This document shows, piece after piece, positions 34,335 through 43,590 of a stretch of 64,000 nucleotides of DNA. The position numbers and the translations under genes are program-made. Origin of the DNA: Sphingobacteriales bacterium (GTDB lineage Bacteria > Bacteroidota > Bacteroidia > Chitinophagales > JADJOU01); the NCBI GenBank assembly GCA_021297855.1, contig JAJTHM010000011.1:1-64000 (forward strand), written 5' to 3'. Position 1 is the stretch's first letter. Each line of letters opens with the position of its first letter. The notes under the pieces are model-generated. The model saw only the letters and a list, made by a program, of their open reading frames with translations, ran no database searches and was not told the origin of the DNA.

Positions 34335-36146
34335 GTGAGTGTAGATAAAATAAGAAACATTGCTATTATAGCCCACGTTGACCACGGAAAGACGACCCTT
34401 GTAGATAAAATGCTGCATGCAGCTATGTTGTTTAGAGATAATCAGCAGATGAATGAATTGATTCTCGACAACAACGACCAGGAGCGTGAGCGCGGGATTA
34501 CGATTCTAGCGAAAAACGTAGCCGTCAATTGGAAAGGACATAAGATCAACATTATAGATACGCCAGGTCACTCGGATTTCGGGGGTGAGGTAGAGCGTGT
34601 TTTGAATATGGCTGATGGGGTTCTTTTGCTATGTGATGCATTTGAAGGCCCTATGCCTCAGACTCGATTTGTAACCCAAAAAGCACTTGCTTTAGGTAAA
34701 AAGGCCATTGTGATTGTCAATAAAGTAGATAAGCCAAACTGTACTCCAGAAAAGGCGTATGAAGATGTATTTGATTTATTTTTCAATTTAGAAGCTACTC
34801 AAGACCAATTGGATTTCAAAACCATTTACGGTTCTGCTAAGCAAGGCTGGATGAGTGATGATTTCAATAAGCCAACGGATAATGTCAATATAATATTTGA
34901 TACAATCATTAGCGAAATTCCTTGTCCGAAAATTAGTCAAGGTAATTTACAATTGCAGATTACCTCGTTGGATTTTTCTAGTTATACAGGTCGTATCGCA
35001 GTAGGGAGAATAGAACGAGGAACTATAGAGGAAAATCAACCTATCTCTTTGATGAAAGCAGACGGTTCTATCAAAAAAATGAGAACCAAAGAAATTTATG
35101 TTTTTGAAGGAATGGGCAAGGTGAAGGTTTCCAAAGCAGAAGCGGGTGAAATTGTAGCGGTGACAGGTATTGAAGATTTCGAAATTGGTGATACAATAGC
35201 AGATTTTGAGGCTCCAGAAGCATTAGAGAGAATCAAAATCGATGAGCCTACCATGAGTATGATATTCACCATCAATAACTCCCCATTTTTCGGAAAAGAA
35301 GGAAAATTCGTCACTTCACGTCACATAAGAGAGCGATTGACTAAGGAGTTAGAGAAAAATCTGGCATTGAGAGTGCATGATACGGGTTCTCCAGATTCGT
35401 TTTTAGTTTATGGTCGCGGTATTCTTCACTTGTCTGTATTGTTAGAAACTATGCGCAGAGAGGGTTATGAGCTACAAGTAGGCCAGCCACAAGTGATTAT
35501 TAAAGTAATAGATGGCAAAAAATGCGAACCTATCGAAAATTTAACGGTTGATGTGCCAGAAGAATTTGCGGGTAAAATTATAGAATTGGTTTCTCAGCGA
35601 AAAGGAGAGATGAAAGCGATGTTCACCAAAGGGGATATGCAGCGTTTGGAGTTTGAAATCCCTACGAGAGGTTTGAATGGTTTTAGAAGTACAGCCTTGA
35701 CTCAGTCAGGCGGTGAAGCTATCATAGCCCATAGATTTAAGGATTACGAGCCTATGAAAGGGGAAATCCCAGCTAGAATCAATGGAGTCATGATATCGAA
35801 AGAAACAGGAATGGCTACAGGCTATTCTATGGAAAAATTAAAAGATAGAGGTCGATTCTTCATCGAGCCAGGGGATCAGATTTACGCTGGTCAGGTGATA
35901 GGTGAGCAAATCAGGCCTGGGGACTTAGTTGTTAACGTATGTACTGCCAAGCAATTGACCAATTTCCGTGCTGCGGGTAAAGATGACAACGTAGGACTTC
36001 CTCCTAAGATTGATTTTTCCTTAGAAGAATCTATGGAATACATAGAGAAAGATGAATATTTGGAATTGACACCGAAATCTATGCGTTTGCGTAAAATTCA
36101 TTTGGATGAAAATGAGCGTAAAAAAGCAGCTCAGAAGGCAGGTTAG
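34335..36146 (+). CDS. bipA: Ribosome-associated GTPase BipA/TypA
   Basis: BipA is a translational GTPase that helps 50S assembly and stress adaptation. The 603 residues show the G1 motif AHVDHGKTTLVDKML near 12, RERGITI near 52 (switch I), DTPGHSDFGGEVERV near 77 (G3), VNKVDKPN near 132 (G4), and the BipA C-terminal region including RGILHLSVLLETMRREGYE near 354 and the final KIHLDENERKKAAQKAG tail. The start is GTG. No truncation is evident. Confidence 0.95.
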   Translation: MSVDKIRNIAIIAHVDHGKTTLVDKMLHAAMLFRDNQQMNELILDNNDQERERGITILAKNVAVNWKGHKINIIDTPGHSDFGGEVERVLNMADGVLLLCDAFEGPMPQTRFVTQKALALGKKAIVIVNKVDKPNCTPEKAYEDVFDLFFNLEATQDQLDFKTIYGSAKQGWMSDDFNKPTDNVNIIFDTIISEIPCPKISQGNLQLQITSLDFSSYTGRIAVGRIERGTIEENQPISLMKADGSIKKMRTKEIYVFEGMGKVKVSKAEAGEIVAVTGIEDFEIGDTIADFEAPEALERIKIDEPTMSMIFTINNSPFFGKEGKFVTSRHIRERLTKELEKNLALRVHDTGSPDSFLVYGRGILHLSVLLETMRREGYELQVGQPQVIIKVIDGKKCEPIENLTVDVPEEFAGKIIELVSQRKGEMKAMFTKGDMQRLEFEIPTRGLNGFRSTALTQSGGEAIIAHRFKDYEPMKGEIPARINGVMISKETGMATGYSMEKLKDRGRFFIEPGDQIYAGQVIGEQIRPGDLVVNVCTAKQLTNFRAAGKDDNVGLPPKIDFSLEESMEYIEKDEYLELTPKSMRLRKIHLDENERKKAAQKAG

Positions 36147-36236
36147 TCAATTTGAAAATGAATTAATTTGAAAATTGGATTATGAAAAGATTCAATTTTA
36201 ATTCGTGAATACAGACGAAATAGTCTGCACAGGTTC

Positions 36237-36986
36237 ATGGTACTACTATCCGATAATTTTTCCGAGTCCGAAAAACGCTTTCTTTTACAATATATAAAAA
36301 AGGAAAATCCATCGATTCCCCTTGACGAAATAATCTCTCGCTTAAACCTAGGCGAACCTATAGACTATATTCTCGGTTACACTTATTTCTATGGATTGAA
36401 AATAGAGGTCAGTGAGGATACCTTAATTCCTCGTCCAGAAACCGAAGAGCTGGTCGAACTCATTTTAAAAGAGAATCAAACCAGATCCGGATTAAAAATT
36501 CTAGACATAGGTACAGGTAGTGGTTGTATTGCTTTAGCCTTGAAATCTAAATTAGGAGATGCAGAAGTAACTGCCATAGATGTTTCCATTGCGGCATTAG
36601 AAATAGCGAAAAAAAATTCTGTTCATCTTGATTTAAAAATAAATTTTGTTCAGTTAGATATATTGGATGAACAACTATGGCCGCAGTTAGTGAACTATGA
36701 TATTATAGTCTCCAATCCACCTTATATTCCACAGGAAGAAAAGAAGGATATGACTTCTTCAGTGTTAGATTACGAGCCCCATTTAGCCTTATTCGTAGAA
36801 AATGACCCTTTGCTATTTTATAAGCAAATCTTGAAATTTGCTACTTCACACCTCAATCCAAAAGGCCTTGTCTATTTCGAAACCAGTCAAACTATTCAGT
36901 TAGAAGAATACGACGGATTTCATATCGAAAAACAAAAAGACTTGAGTGGAAATTGGCGGTTTTTGAAGTGTGTTTCAAATTTCTAG
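36237..36986 (+). CDS. prmC: Release factor glutamine methyltransferase PrmC
   Basis: PrmC methylates the GGQ glutamine of peptide release factors. The 249 residues show IDYILGYTYFYGLKIEVSE near 41, IPRPETEELVELIL near 64, the SAM-binding LDIGTGSGCIALALK near 88 and the catalytic NPPYIP near 160. The N-terminal helical domain is about 30 residues shorter than in typical PrmC. An in-frame TGA at 36183 with no good intervening start supports the ATG at 36237, so the short N-terminus looks real. Confidence 0.88.
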   Translation: MVLLSDNFSESEKRFLLQYIKKENPSIPLDEIISRLNLGEPIDYILGYTYFYGLKIEVSEDTLIPRPETEELVELILKENQTRSGLKILDIGTGSGCIALALKSKLGDAEVTAIDVSIAALEIAKKNSVHLDLKINFVQLDILDEQLWPQLVNYDIIVSNPPYIPQEEKKDMTSSVLDYEPHLALFVENDPLLFYKQILKFATSHLNPKGLVYFETSQTIQLEEYDGFHIEKQKDLSGNWRFLKCVSNF

Positions 36987-37031
36987 TTTTTTACTGAATT
37001 GAAAAAGTTTATAAATGTCAATAGAAAAGGC

Positions 37032-37039
37032 TAGATTTG
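37032..37039 (+). promoter_or_regulatory. TAnnTTTG -7 box upstream of the lipoprotein gene
   Basis: The octamer TAGATTTG ends 22 bases before the ATG of the 27-residue frame at 37061, a spacing like that of other genes in the window. Confidence 0.4.
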
Positions 37040-37060
37040 TAAATAGAAAACTGGAGTGAA

Positions 37061-37144
37061 ATGAATTATAGAATGAAATCAAAAATTTTGATGTACACAT
37101 ACGAAATCGCAGACATCGCCAAAAGGAGATTAATTGATATATGA
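37061..37144 (+). CDS. Possible 27-residue leader peptide overlapping the next start
   Basis: The frame begins with ATG at 37061 and its TGA stop overlaps the lipoprotein start codon (ATGA at 37141-37144). It begins MNYRMKSKILMYTYEI and is basic. A TAnnTTTG box at 37032-37039 is well placed for it. It could be a coupling leader or a chance frame; nothing in the peptide is recognised. Confidence 0.3.
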   Translation: MNYRMKSKILMYTYEIADIAKRRLIDI

Positions 37145-37698
37145 GAATTTTACTTTTTTGTTTATGTTGTATTATTCTTCTTGGATGTAAATCTGGTACT
37201 AAAGAATTTAAGAATAAGTTAGAGTTGCTAAAAACCAGTAATTATCAGTTCTATAAAAGCATTGACTTATATAATAGAAAAGGAATTGGTCATATAGAAG
37301 ATATTAGTGATTTGTGTTCGCCTTTTTATGCAATAAAAGAAACGAAGGACATAATTTTCACTTATGAATTTCACGAAGATTATACATATACTCCAAAGCA
37401 CTACAAAGTTTTTAAAAACTATTTATTATCAACAACTATAAGTAAAGAATTGGAATTCGAAAATCTATATCTCAGAAAAATTGAGTTAATAAAAAGCGAT
37501 TTGTACATTATTTACACCTATGAGATTAATGACAATAGTGAATTTCTTGACTATATTGATTTTAAATATAAGAATGGACAAGATATAAGATATTATAATT
37601 GTAAAGAAAAATTGCTTGGCTTAAAAAATTACGAAGTAAACATTAACGAACAAAATATTACAGTATATTTTCCGAATTTCAAAACAGAATGTGAGTAA
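37141..37698 (+). CDS. Lipoprotein of unknown function
   Basis: The 185-residue product has a short signal peptide (MRILLFCLCCIILLGC) with lipobox LLGC and a lysine-containing +2 region. The mature part is AT-rich in coding, with many Tyr, Lys and Asp residues, e.g. YEFHEDYTYTPKHYKVFKN and YINE-like stretches, and seems mostly beta. No family is recognised. Base composition is lower in G+C than prmC upstream, so recent acquisition is possible. Its ATG overlaps the stop of a possible leader frame. Confidence 0.6.
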   Translation: MRILLFCLCCIILLGCKSGTKEFKNKLELLKTSNYQFYKSIDLYNRKGIGHIEDISDLCSPFYAIKETKDIIFTYEFHEDYTYTPKHYKVFKNYLLSTTISKELEFENLYLRKIELIKSDLYIIYTYEINDNSEFLDYIDFKYKNGQDIRYYNCKEKLLGLKNYEVNINEQNITVYFPNFKTECE

Positions 37699-37819
37699 AC
37701 CTAGTTCGCTTTAGTCTATAGTTGAAGTCGTACAGTTCGGTATAGTTTTTAACTATGACGTTGTGATAATAAATCTTTGATTAATCTGAAAGAATGTCAG
37801 GTAAACCGACGACAATCAC

Positions 37820-38419
37820 CTACTTCACCCCCACAAACAATTTTTTCAATGGAAATTTCAGTTTGGGAAAAAGATAAGAAATAGCATTTTCTGATTCGAT
37901 GATGGGCTTCTTGCCAATAAATATCCCATTTTCTAAAACATAGATAAGCAGTTGGCGCTCTGTAGGGTGAATCATCCAGTATTCTTTCACGCCTGCTTCT
38001 TCGTAGAGTTCGTATTTGATATTCATCTCCTTATTCGAATTGCCTGGGGATAGGATTTCTACGACTAAGTCAGGGGCACCTAGGCAGCCTCGTTCATCGA
38101 TTTTATCTTCATCGCAGACGACAATCAAGTCTGGCTGAACTACATTATAGATATCTTTATCTTTAGTTGATTGTTTTTTGTTTAGCAATCGAACATCGAC
38201 GGGCGCAAAAAATAAACTACAAGAATGATTAATGAAATAAGCGTCGAAAATTCTAGTAAGAATAAGTAGAATTCGCTGATGCGTAGTACTCGGCGCAGGT
38301 GACATCTCCGCTATCATTCCCTTAAATAGTTCTACTCGCTCTTTGATTTTCCACAAGAGATAGTCCGCATAAGAGTACTTTTTATTCAGGTCTAACTGAG
38401 AGAGTTTCGTGATGTTCAT
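37820..38419 (-). CDS. Uma2-family (DUF820) PD-(D/E)XK nuclease-like protein
   Basis: The 199-residue protein shows the Uma2 pattern: an N-terminal YSYADYLLWK, FKGMIAEMSPAPSTTHQRI near 34-52, FFAPVDVRL near 71, QPDLIVVCDEDKI near 94, APDLVVEILSPGN near 112 (Asp and Glu of the nuclease core) and MNIKYELYEEAGVKEYWMI with the Lys. The fold is that of restriction-like nucleases. The role of Uma2 proteins, very abundant in cyanobacteria and some Bacteroidota, is unknown. A promoter box lies only 5 bases before the ATG, suggesting a leaderless message. Confidence 0.85.
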   Translation of the reverse strand: MNITKLSQLDLNKKYSYADYLLWKIKERVELFKGMIAEMSPAPSTTHQRILLILTRIFDAYFINHSCSLFFAPVDVRLLNKKQSTKDKDIYNVVQPDLIVVCDEDKIDERGCLGAPDLVVEILSPGNSNKEMNIKYELYEEAGVKEYWMIHPTERQLLIYVLENGIFIGKKPIIESENAISYLFPKLKFPLKKLFVGVK

Positions 38420-38423
38420 TGTG

Positions 38424-38431
38424 CAAATTTA
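38424..38431 (-). promoter_or_regulatory. TAnnTTTG -7 box of the Uma2 gene
   Basis: On the minus strand the octamer TAAATTTG ends 5 bases before the ATG at 38419. If used, transcription would begin at or next to the start codon. Confidence 0.4.
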
Positions 38432-38464
38432 GCGAAAAATAGATACTTTTATCCAAAAAAACAA

Positions 38465-39127
38465 ATGCAAGAAATTCAAGCTATTTTCTTCGATATGGAC
38501 GGTGTTTTGGTCTTCTCAGAGCCTTTTTGGCGAGAGGCGGAGCATAAAGTTTTCAAGAAACATTTCAATATAGAACTCACAGAAGATGATGTGAACCAAA
38601 GTACAGGTTTGAAAACTACAGAAGTGGTCAATATGCATATGTCGAAGTATGGATTTACCTGCGACCTCGAAGAAATAGGCTATGAAATAGAAAAAGAAGT
38701 CGTACGACTCGTCTATGAGCGAGGAGAACCGATGAAGGATTTGATTGAACTCACGGAATGGATCAAAGAAAAAAGCTGGAGACGCTGCTTGGTAACTTCT
38801 TCATCAAAATATGTTTATGAAAATATAGTTCGCTTTGTAGGTTTGGATGGGTTTTTTGAACGGAAATTTACAGCCTATGATGAGGAATGGGGCAAACCCA
38901 ATCCAGCGGTATATCATTCGGCTGTTAACTATCTAGATTTGCCAAAAGAAAGTATAATCGTGATAGAGGATAGTATGAATGGAGTCAAAGCTGCACATGC
39001 TGCCGGATTGAAAATTCTAGGTTTACCCGAGGAGCACAATAAGACCAATGAATTATATAATTCTATGGTTACAAAGTCCTTTAACTCACATTTCGAGATA
39101 TTAAATTACTTAAAATCTAATTGTTAA
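38465..39127 (+). CDS. HAD-family sugar-phosphate phosphatase
   Basis: The 220-residue enzyme belongs to the HAD superfamily with a helical cap, near hexitol phosphatase HxpB/YniC and beta-phosphoglucomutase. Motif I is FFDMDGVL (residues 8-15, nucleophile and acid/base Asp). Motif II is LVTSSSK near 99. The motif III Lys is in EEWGKPNPAVY near 141, and motif IV is VIEDSMNGVKAAHAAG near 163. A role in clearing sugar phosphates is likely; the exact substrate is not readable. It runs divergently from the Uma2 gene with about 45 bases between. Confidence 0.85.
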   Translation: MQEIQAIFFDMDGVLVFSEPFWREAEHKVFKKHFNIELTEDDVNQSTGLKTTEVVNMHMSKYGFTCDLEEIGYEIEKEVVRLVYERGEPMKDLIELTEWIKEKSWRRCLVTSSSKYVYENIVRFVGLDGFFERKFTAYDEEWGKPNPAVYHSAVNYLDLPKESIIVIEDSMNGVKAAHAAGLKILGLPEEHNKTNELYNSMVTKSFNSHFEILNYLKSNC

Positions 39128-39169
39128 AATCTTAAAGATTTTTACTCATGCACTCCGAAAGACTCGCCT

Positions 39170-39177
39170 TAAATTTG
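39170..39177 (+). promoter_or_regulatory. TAnnTTTG -7 box of the receptor/DUF4249 operon
   Basis: The octamer TAAATTTG ends 17 bases before the ATG at 39194. Confidence 0.5.
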
Positions 39178-39193
39178 CCGCTTTTAATACCAT

Positions 39194-41572
39194 ATGTCAG
39201 CTAAATTATTTTTTACATTAAGTTTATTGCTATTTTCCTTTAATATAGAAGCTCAGAATGTAAATATTAGCGGAACGATAACAGACGCAGAAAGTGGTGA
39301 AACGATTACAGGTGCTATAGTTTCCGTTCCGGATTTGCCGGGGATTGGCACTGCTACTAATGCCTATGGTTTTTACTCTCTATCACTACCTGCAGGCTCC
39401 TACAAAGTGAGAATTAAGTTCTTAGGATATGAAGAAAAATATGAGGATATCACAATTTCAACCAATACAAAGAAAAATTTCTCGATTAGAAAGAAAGCAA
39501 AGGCGATAAAAGAAGTCACCGTATCTGGCAAAAAGAAGCAAAAAATAACCGAGGAAGTTCAAATGGGAAAAATACAAGTGGACTTAAAGGAACTTGAAAA
39601 GATTCCAGTTATTCTCGGGGAAAGGGATGTTTTAAAGTCTATTCAATTATTGCCTGGCGTCATGCCCCAACAAGAAGGTGCTTCAGGTATTATCGTTCGT
39701 GGAGGTGGAGTCGATCAAAATTTGATTTTATTGGATGAGGCTCCAGTTTATAATGCTTCACATCTTTTAGGATTTTTCTCTACCTTCAATTCGGACGCAC
39801 TAAAAGATTTAACCTTATACAAAGGAAATATGCCCGCGGAATATGGAGGGCGATTGTCATCGGTCATTGATGTGAAAATGAAAGAGGGCAATAATAAGAA
39901 CTATGAAATAGGGGGTGGTATAGGCCTTATAGCCTCAAGACTCTATGCTGAAGGACCTATTCAAAAAGATAAGAGCTCATTTTTTGTCTCAGGAAGGAGA
40001 ACCTATGCAGATGCCTTTCTATTTCTGGCTTCAGATTCTGTAGCCAAGAAAAGTACCTTGTATTTTTATGATTTGAATCTCAAAACCAACTTTAAAATTA
40101 GTGAGAAGGATAGAATTTATTTTTCGGGATATTTTGGAAACGATCACTTTGGATTAGCTGATGCATTCGGTATTCAATATGGAAATGTAACCGCTACTAC
40201 TCGTTGGAATAGAATTATCAGCGATAAGTTATTTTCAAACACGTCATTTATTTACAATAACTTCAATTATCAAGTCAAAATTGGACTCAATAATTTCGAT
40301 TTAAAAGTCAACTCGATTTTGAATAACTACAGTTTAAAACAAGACTATGATTATTTCTTGAATGGGAAAAATAGAATTAAGGTAGGTGGAATAAGCACCT
40401 GGTACAACGTGGTCCCAGGAGATATTGAAAGCAGCGATACCCTTATAGCCAAGAGAGGTTTGAATAGAAGCAATGGTTGGGAAAATGCAGTCTATATTCA
40501 AAACGAACAAACGATAAGTCCTAAATTGAAAATAAATTATGGCTTGCGGCTCTCGCTATTCACTGTAGCTGGCAGCAATAACCTTTATTCTTTTGATGAA
40601 TCGGGAAAGGTTTTAGATACCACGATTTTAAAAAACCGTCAATTGGATCGTAGTTATTTTAATCCAGAACCACGGTTTTCTGTGAATTATAGTATAAAAG
40701 AAGGACAAGCCATCAAGTTGGCCTATTCACGAAATGTCCAGTACATACACCAATTGAGCAATACCAATGCAGGATCTCCAACTGATCGCTGGGTTCTGAG
40801 TACTAGAAATATCCGTCCCGCTATTTCCGACCAGATATCAGCAGGCTATTTTTTCAATTTTGCAGATGACATGTTTGAGGCTTCGATTGAGGGGTATTTC
40901 AAATACATGCAAAATCAAATTGACTATAAACCTGGTACGGTCCTCAGAGCAAACGAGACTGTAGAAAAAGACCTAGTAAATGGCGTCGGGAGAGCTTACG
41001 GAGCCGAGTTCTTTTTGAAAAAACGAGTCGGAAAATTGACTGGGTGGATAAGCTATACGCTCGCTCGATCGGATAGAAGTTTTGATGGAATAGATGGAGG
41101 TGAATGGTTTCCTTACCGTTATGATCGCACGCATGACATTAGTATAGTGGCTATGTATGACCTATCACAAAAAATCAATCTATCAGGAACTTTTGTTTAC
41201 TATACAGGAAATGCTACCAACTATCCTACGGGTAAGTATGCTATTTCTGGAGACATCACAGCCAATCCTGCGGATCCAGGGTTAGTTTACACATCTTATG
41301 AGCGAAGAAATAAGGATAGATTCCCTAGCTATACCCGTGTGGATCTTGCACTTAATTGGATGTTGAAGAAAGGCAAAACCTGGGAACATGAATTGAGTTT
41401 CTCGATTTACAATGTATTAGGCGCTAAGAATGCATTCCAAATAGATTTTCTATATGACAATCCTTCGGCGACTACCTATGCCGAAAAGACCTATCTCTTC
41501 GCTCAGGTTCCATCCATCACGTATAATTTTAAATTTAAGCCCAAAAAAGCTGTTTCTAAAGAAAATAAATAA
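39194..41572 (+). CDS. TonB-dependent receptor with carboxypeptidase-like regulatory domain
   Basis: The 792-residue outer-membrane protein has a signal peptide (to about 20, cleavage after EAQ), a CarboxypepD_reg-like domain (about 22-105, ISGTITDAESGETITGA and GSYKVRIKFLGYEE), a plug (IPVILGERDVLKSIQLLPGV near 138 and EGASGIIVRGGGVDQNLILLDE near 160) and a barrel to the end. The plug phrase MPAEYGGRLSSVIDVKMKEGN is characteristic of this receptor group. The DUF4249 gene begins 11 bases downstream, the usual receptor/lipoprotein pairing. Substrate is unknown. Confidence 0.85.
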   Translation: MSAKLFFTLSLLLFSFNIEAQNVNISGTITDAESGETITGAIVSVPDLPGIGTATNAYGFYSLSLPAGSYKVRIKFLGYEEKYEDITISTNTKKNFSIRKKAKAIKEVTVSGKKKQKITEEVQMGKIQVDLKELEKIPVILGERDVLKSIQLLPGVMPQQEGASGIIVRGGGVDQNLILLDEAPVYNASHLLGFFSTFNSDALKDLTLYKGNMPAEYGGRLSSVIDVKMKEGNNKNYEIGGGIGLIASRLYAEGPIQKDKSSFFVSGRRTYADAFLFLASDSVAKKSTLYFYDLNLKTNFKISEKDRIYFSGYFGNDHFGLADAFGIQYGNVTATTRWNRIISDKLFSNTSFIYNNFNYQVKIGLNNFDLKVNSILNNYSLKQDYDYFLNGKNRIKVGGISTWYNVVPGDIESSDTLIAKRGLNRSNGWENAVYIQNEQTISPKLKINYGLRLSLFTVAGSNNLYSFDESGKVLDTTILKNRQLDRSYFNPEPRFSVNYSIKEGQAIKLAYSRNVQYIHQLSNTNAGSPTDRWVLSTRNIRPAISDQISAGYFFNFADDMFEASIEGYFKYMQNQIDYKPGTVLRANETVEKDLVNGVGRAYGAEFFLKKRVGKLTGWISYTLARSDRSFDGIDGGEWFPYRYDRTHDISIVAMYDLSQKINLSGTFVYYTGNATNYPTGKYAISGDITANPADPGLVYTSYERRNKDRFPSYTRVDLALNWMLKKGKTWEHELSFSIYNVLGAKNAFQIDFLYDNPSATTYAEKTYLFAQVPSITYNFKFKPKKAVSKENK

Positions 41573-41583
41573 ATTGTTGACTA

Positions 41584-42369
41584 ATGAATTTCCGATTAAT
41601 TATACCATTTGGATTCCTATTCGCACTCTTGTCTTGTAAAGAGCGAATTGATCTTTCCTTAGCAGAAAATGTCAATAAACTTATTATTGAGGCTGAGGTC
41701 CATGATGGTCCTGGCCCCTATTATGTCAAGCTATCGCGCTCGACAAATTTCAATAATCCCTCAACATATATACCGCATACTCCTAATTCGATTATTATAT
41801 CTGATAATGTTGGCAATAGAGATTCCCTCATCAAACACGGAGACGGAATATATAAAACAACCACGCTTCAAGGCAAAGTCGGAAATACCTATTATTTAAC
41901 TGTAAACGATGCCAGCGGAACATATAGTGCAGAATCTAAATTAAACTCTGGCCCACCAATCGATAGTTTTTATTTCTTCTTTTTTTTAACTCAAGAAAAT
42001 ATCAACCCGACTATTGTCATCAATGAACCAATTTCTGAAGAAAATTATTACCGTTATTTTGTCAGGAAAAATGGAAAAACAGCTGAATTCCAGTATGTTT
42101 CTGACGATAAATTAATAAATGGATCCAGGTGGCGGTTTACAGCCTTTCGCGAGGAGTATAAAAAAGGCGACTCAGGAGAGTTTGTTTTCCTAGGTATCGA
42201 TAAGGCTAATTTTAAGTATTGGAATATTCTAGTTCAAAATCAAGCAGCAGTGAGCGGAGGGAATGAAAGTGCAGCCCCAGCTAATCCACCTTCAAATTTC
42301 TCTGGTGGCGAGGTTTTGGGTTATTTTAGTGCTCATTCCCGAAAAACAAGGAAGTTTATTGTACCATAG
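41584..42369 (+). CDS. DUF4249 lipoprotein, partner of the TonB receptor
   Basis: The 261-residue product has a lipoprotein signal (IPFGFLFALLSC) and the DUF4249 opening NKLIIEAEVHDGPGPYYVKLSRS, then TYYLTVNDASGTYSAES near 100. DUF4249 proteins are encoded beside TonB receptors of this type and are presumed to be surface or periplasmic partners; function is untested. The C-terminus ends GYFSAHSRKTRKFIV. It is the last gene of the operon. Confidence 0.82.
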   Translation: MNFRLIIPFGFLFALLSCKERIDLSLAENVNKLIIEAEVHDGPGPYYVKLSRSTNFNNPSTYIPHTPNSIIISDNVGNRDSLIKHGDGIYKTTTLQGKVGNTYYLTVNDASGTYSAESKLNSGPPIDSFYFFFFLTQENINPTIVINEPISEENYYRYFVRKNGKTAEFQYVSDDKLINGSRWRFTAFREEYKKGDSGEFVFLGIDKANFKYWNILVQNQAAVSGGNESAAPANPPSNFSGGEVLGYFSAHSRKTRKFIVP

Positions 42370-42442
42370 CTTTTAGATTTTTTTAATTAGAAGAAACTAA
42401 ACCTTACCTAATTTTGAGTCTCTAAATATAAAAATTAACTAT

Positions 42443-42949
42443 ATGAGAAAATTATTTTTATCCATTGTAGCCTTGCTTTTTTGTTCCACATTCTACGCTC
42501 AGAAAGTTGCCTTCGTAGAGTCTGAATATATCTTTTCAAAGTTGAAATCTTATCAGTCTGCCAATGAAAAAGTAGAAAAGCAATCCCAGGAATGGCAAAA
42601 GGATATTGAGGATAGAATGAGCGAATTAGAATCTATATATAAAAAGTTTCAAGCAGAACAATCTTTGTATACAGCGCAGATGAAGCAAGAAAAAATTATA
42701 GAAATTGAAGCCAAGGAAAAAGAAGTGGCTGCGCTGCAACAAAAGCGATTTGGTCCAAATGGTGAATTGTTTAAAAAGCGTCAGGAGTTATTGCAGCCTA
42801 TCATGAATCGTATGGTCGAAGAGATACAAAAAATAGCTCAAGCTAAATCTTATGATATTGTCATAGATAAAAGTAGTGGCAATACTGTGTTATACAGCAA
42901 TCCTAGATTGAATATCAGTGAAGAAGTCATAAAAGCCATGGGAAATTAG
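42443..42949 (+). CDS. OmpH/Skp-family periplasmic chaperone, first copy
   Basis: The 168-residue product has a signal peptide (to FYAQ), then the Skp opening KVAFVESEYIFSKLKSYQ, a long charged coiled coil (about 45-125) and a C-terminal strand region SYDIVIDKSSGNTVLYSN. Skp trimers hold unfolded outer-membrane proteins in the periplasm. A second copy lies 53 bases downstream. In Bacteroidota such pairs commonly follow bamA, which is not in this window. Confidence 0.88.
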   Translation: MRKLFLSIVALLFCSTFYAQKVAFVESEYIFSKLKSYQSANEKVEKQSQEWQKDIEDRMSELESIYKKFQAEQSLYTAQMKQEKIIEIEAKEKEVAALQQKRFGPNGELFKKRQELLQPIMNRMVEEIQKIAQAKSYDIVIDKSSGNTVLYSNPRLNISEEVIKAMGN

Positions 42950-43002
42950 ATTATTTCCTTATTATTGCATTAAAATATTTACAATTAATCATATACACAA
43001 AA

Positions 43003-43581
43003 ATGAAAAAAACAATTTTAATTTTATTGGCAGCATTTATTTCTATGACTGCTAGCGCACAGATGAAAACCGCCACGGTCAATTCAAATGAATTAGTGAT
43101 GAGCATGCCTGAAACCAAATCTTTACAAGCTAAGATTCAGGAGAAAAGTGCAGAATTGAGCAAGCAATTAGAGACTATGTACAAACAGTACGAGACTAAA
43201 ATGGCTGAGCTGAAAGGAATCAATCCGCAAAAAATGACAGCCATAGAAGAAGCTAAAGTGGCTGAATTGCAAGATTTGCAAAAAAGAATTGAAAAATTCG
43301 AGCAGTCAGCACAAAAAGAAGTACAGCAAATGGAGCAAACCCTCTCGGTGCCGATTCTTGAAAAAGCCAAGAAAATGATAGAACAAGTAGCTTCTGAAAG
43401 AGGTTACACGCATGTGTTTGACGTTTCCGCAGGAGGTATGATTGTTTTTCCAAAAGGGGATGATATTACCGATGCTACCAAAACAAAAATGGGCATTTCA
43501 TTGACTCCTGCTAATGCGACACCAGCTCCTACCGGATCTGCACCAGCGGGTATGCCAAGTATGGCTCCTAAGAAAAAGTAA
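43003..43581 (+). CDS. OmpH/Skp-family periplasmic chaperone, second copy
   Basis: The 192-residue product has a signal peptide (TASAQ), ATVNSNELVMSMPETKSLQ, a coiled coil (about 40-120) and RGYTHVFDVSAGGMIVFPKGDDIT, homologous to the preceding gene. It differs by a proline/alanine-rich tail (TPAPTGSAPAGMPSMAPKKK) not seen in the first copy, which may be a flexible tether. It is 9 bases before murI, so outer-membrane chaperoning and wall synthesis are likely cotranscribed. Confidence 0.88.
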   Translation: MKKTILILLAAFISMTASAQMKTATVNSNELVMSMPETKSLQAKIQEKSAELSKQLETMYKQYETKMAELKGINPQKMTAIEEAKVAELQDLQKRIEKFEQSAQKEVQQMEQTLSVPILEKAKKMIEQVASERGYTHVFDVSAGGMIVFPKGDDITDATKTKMGISLTPANATPAPTGSAPAGMPSMAPKKK

Positions 43582-43590
43582 TATTTTTCC

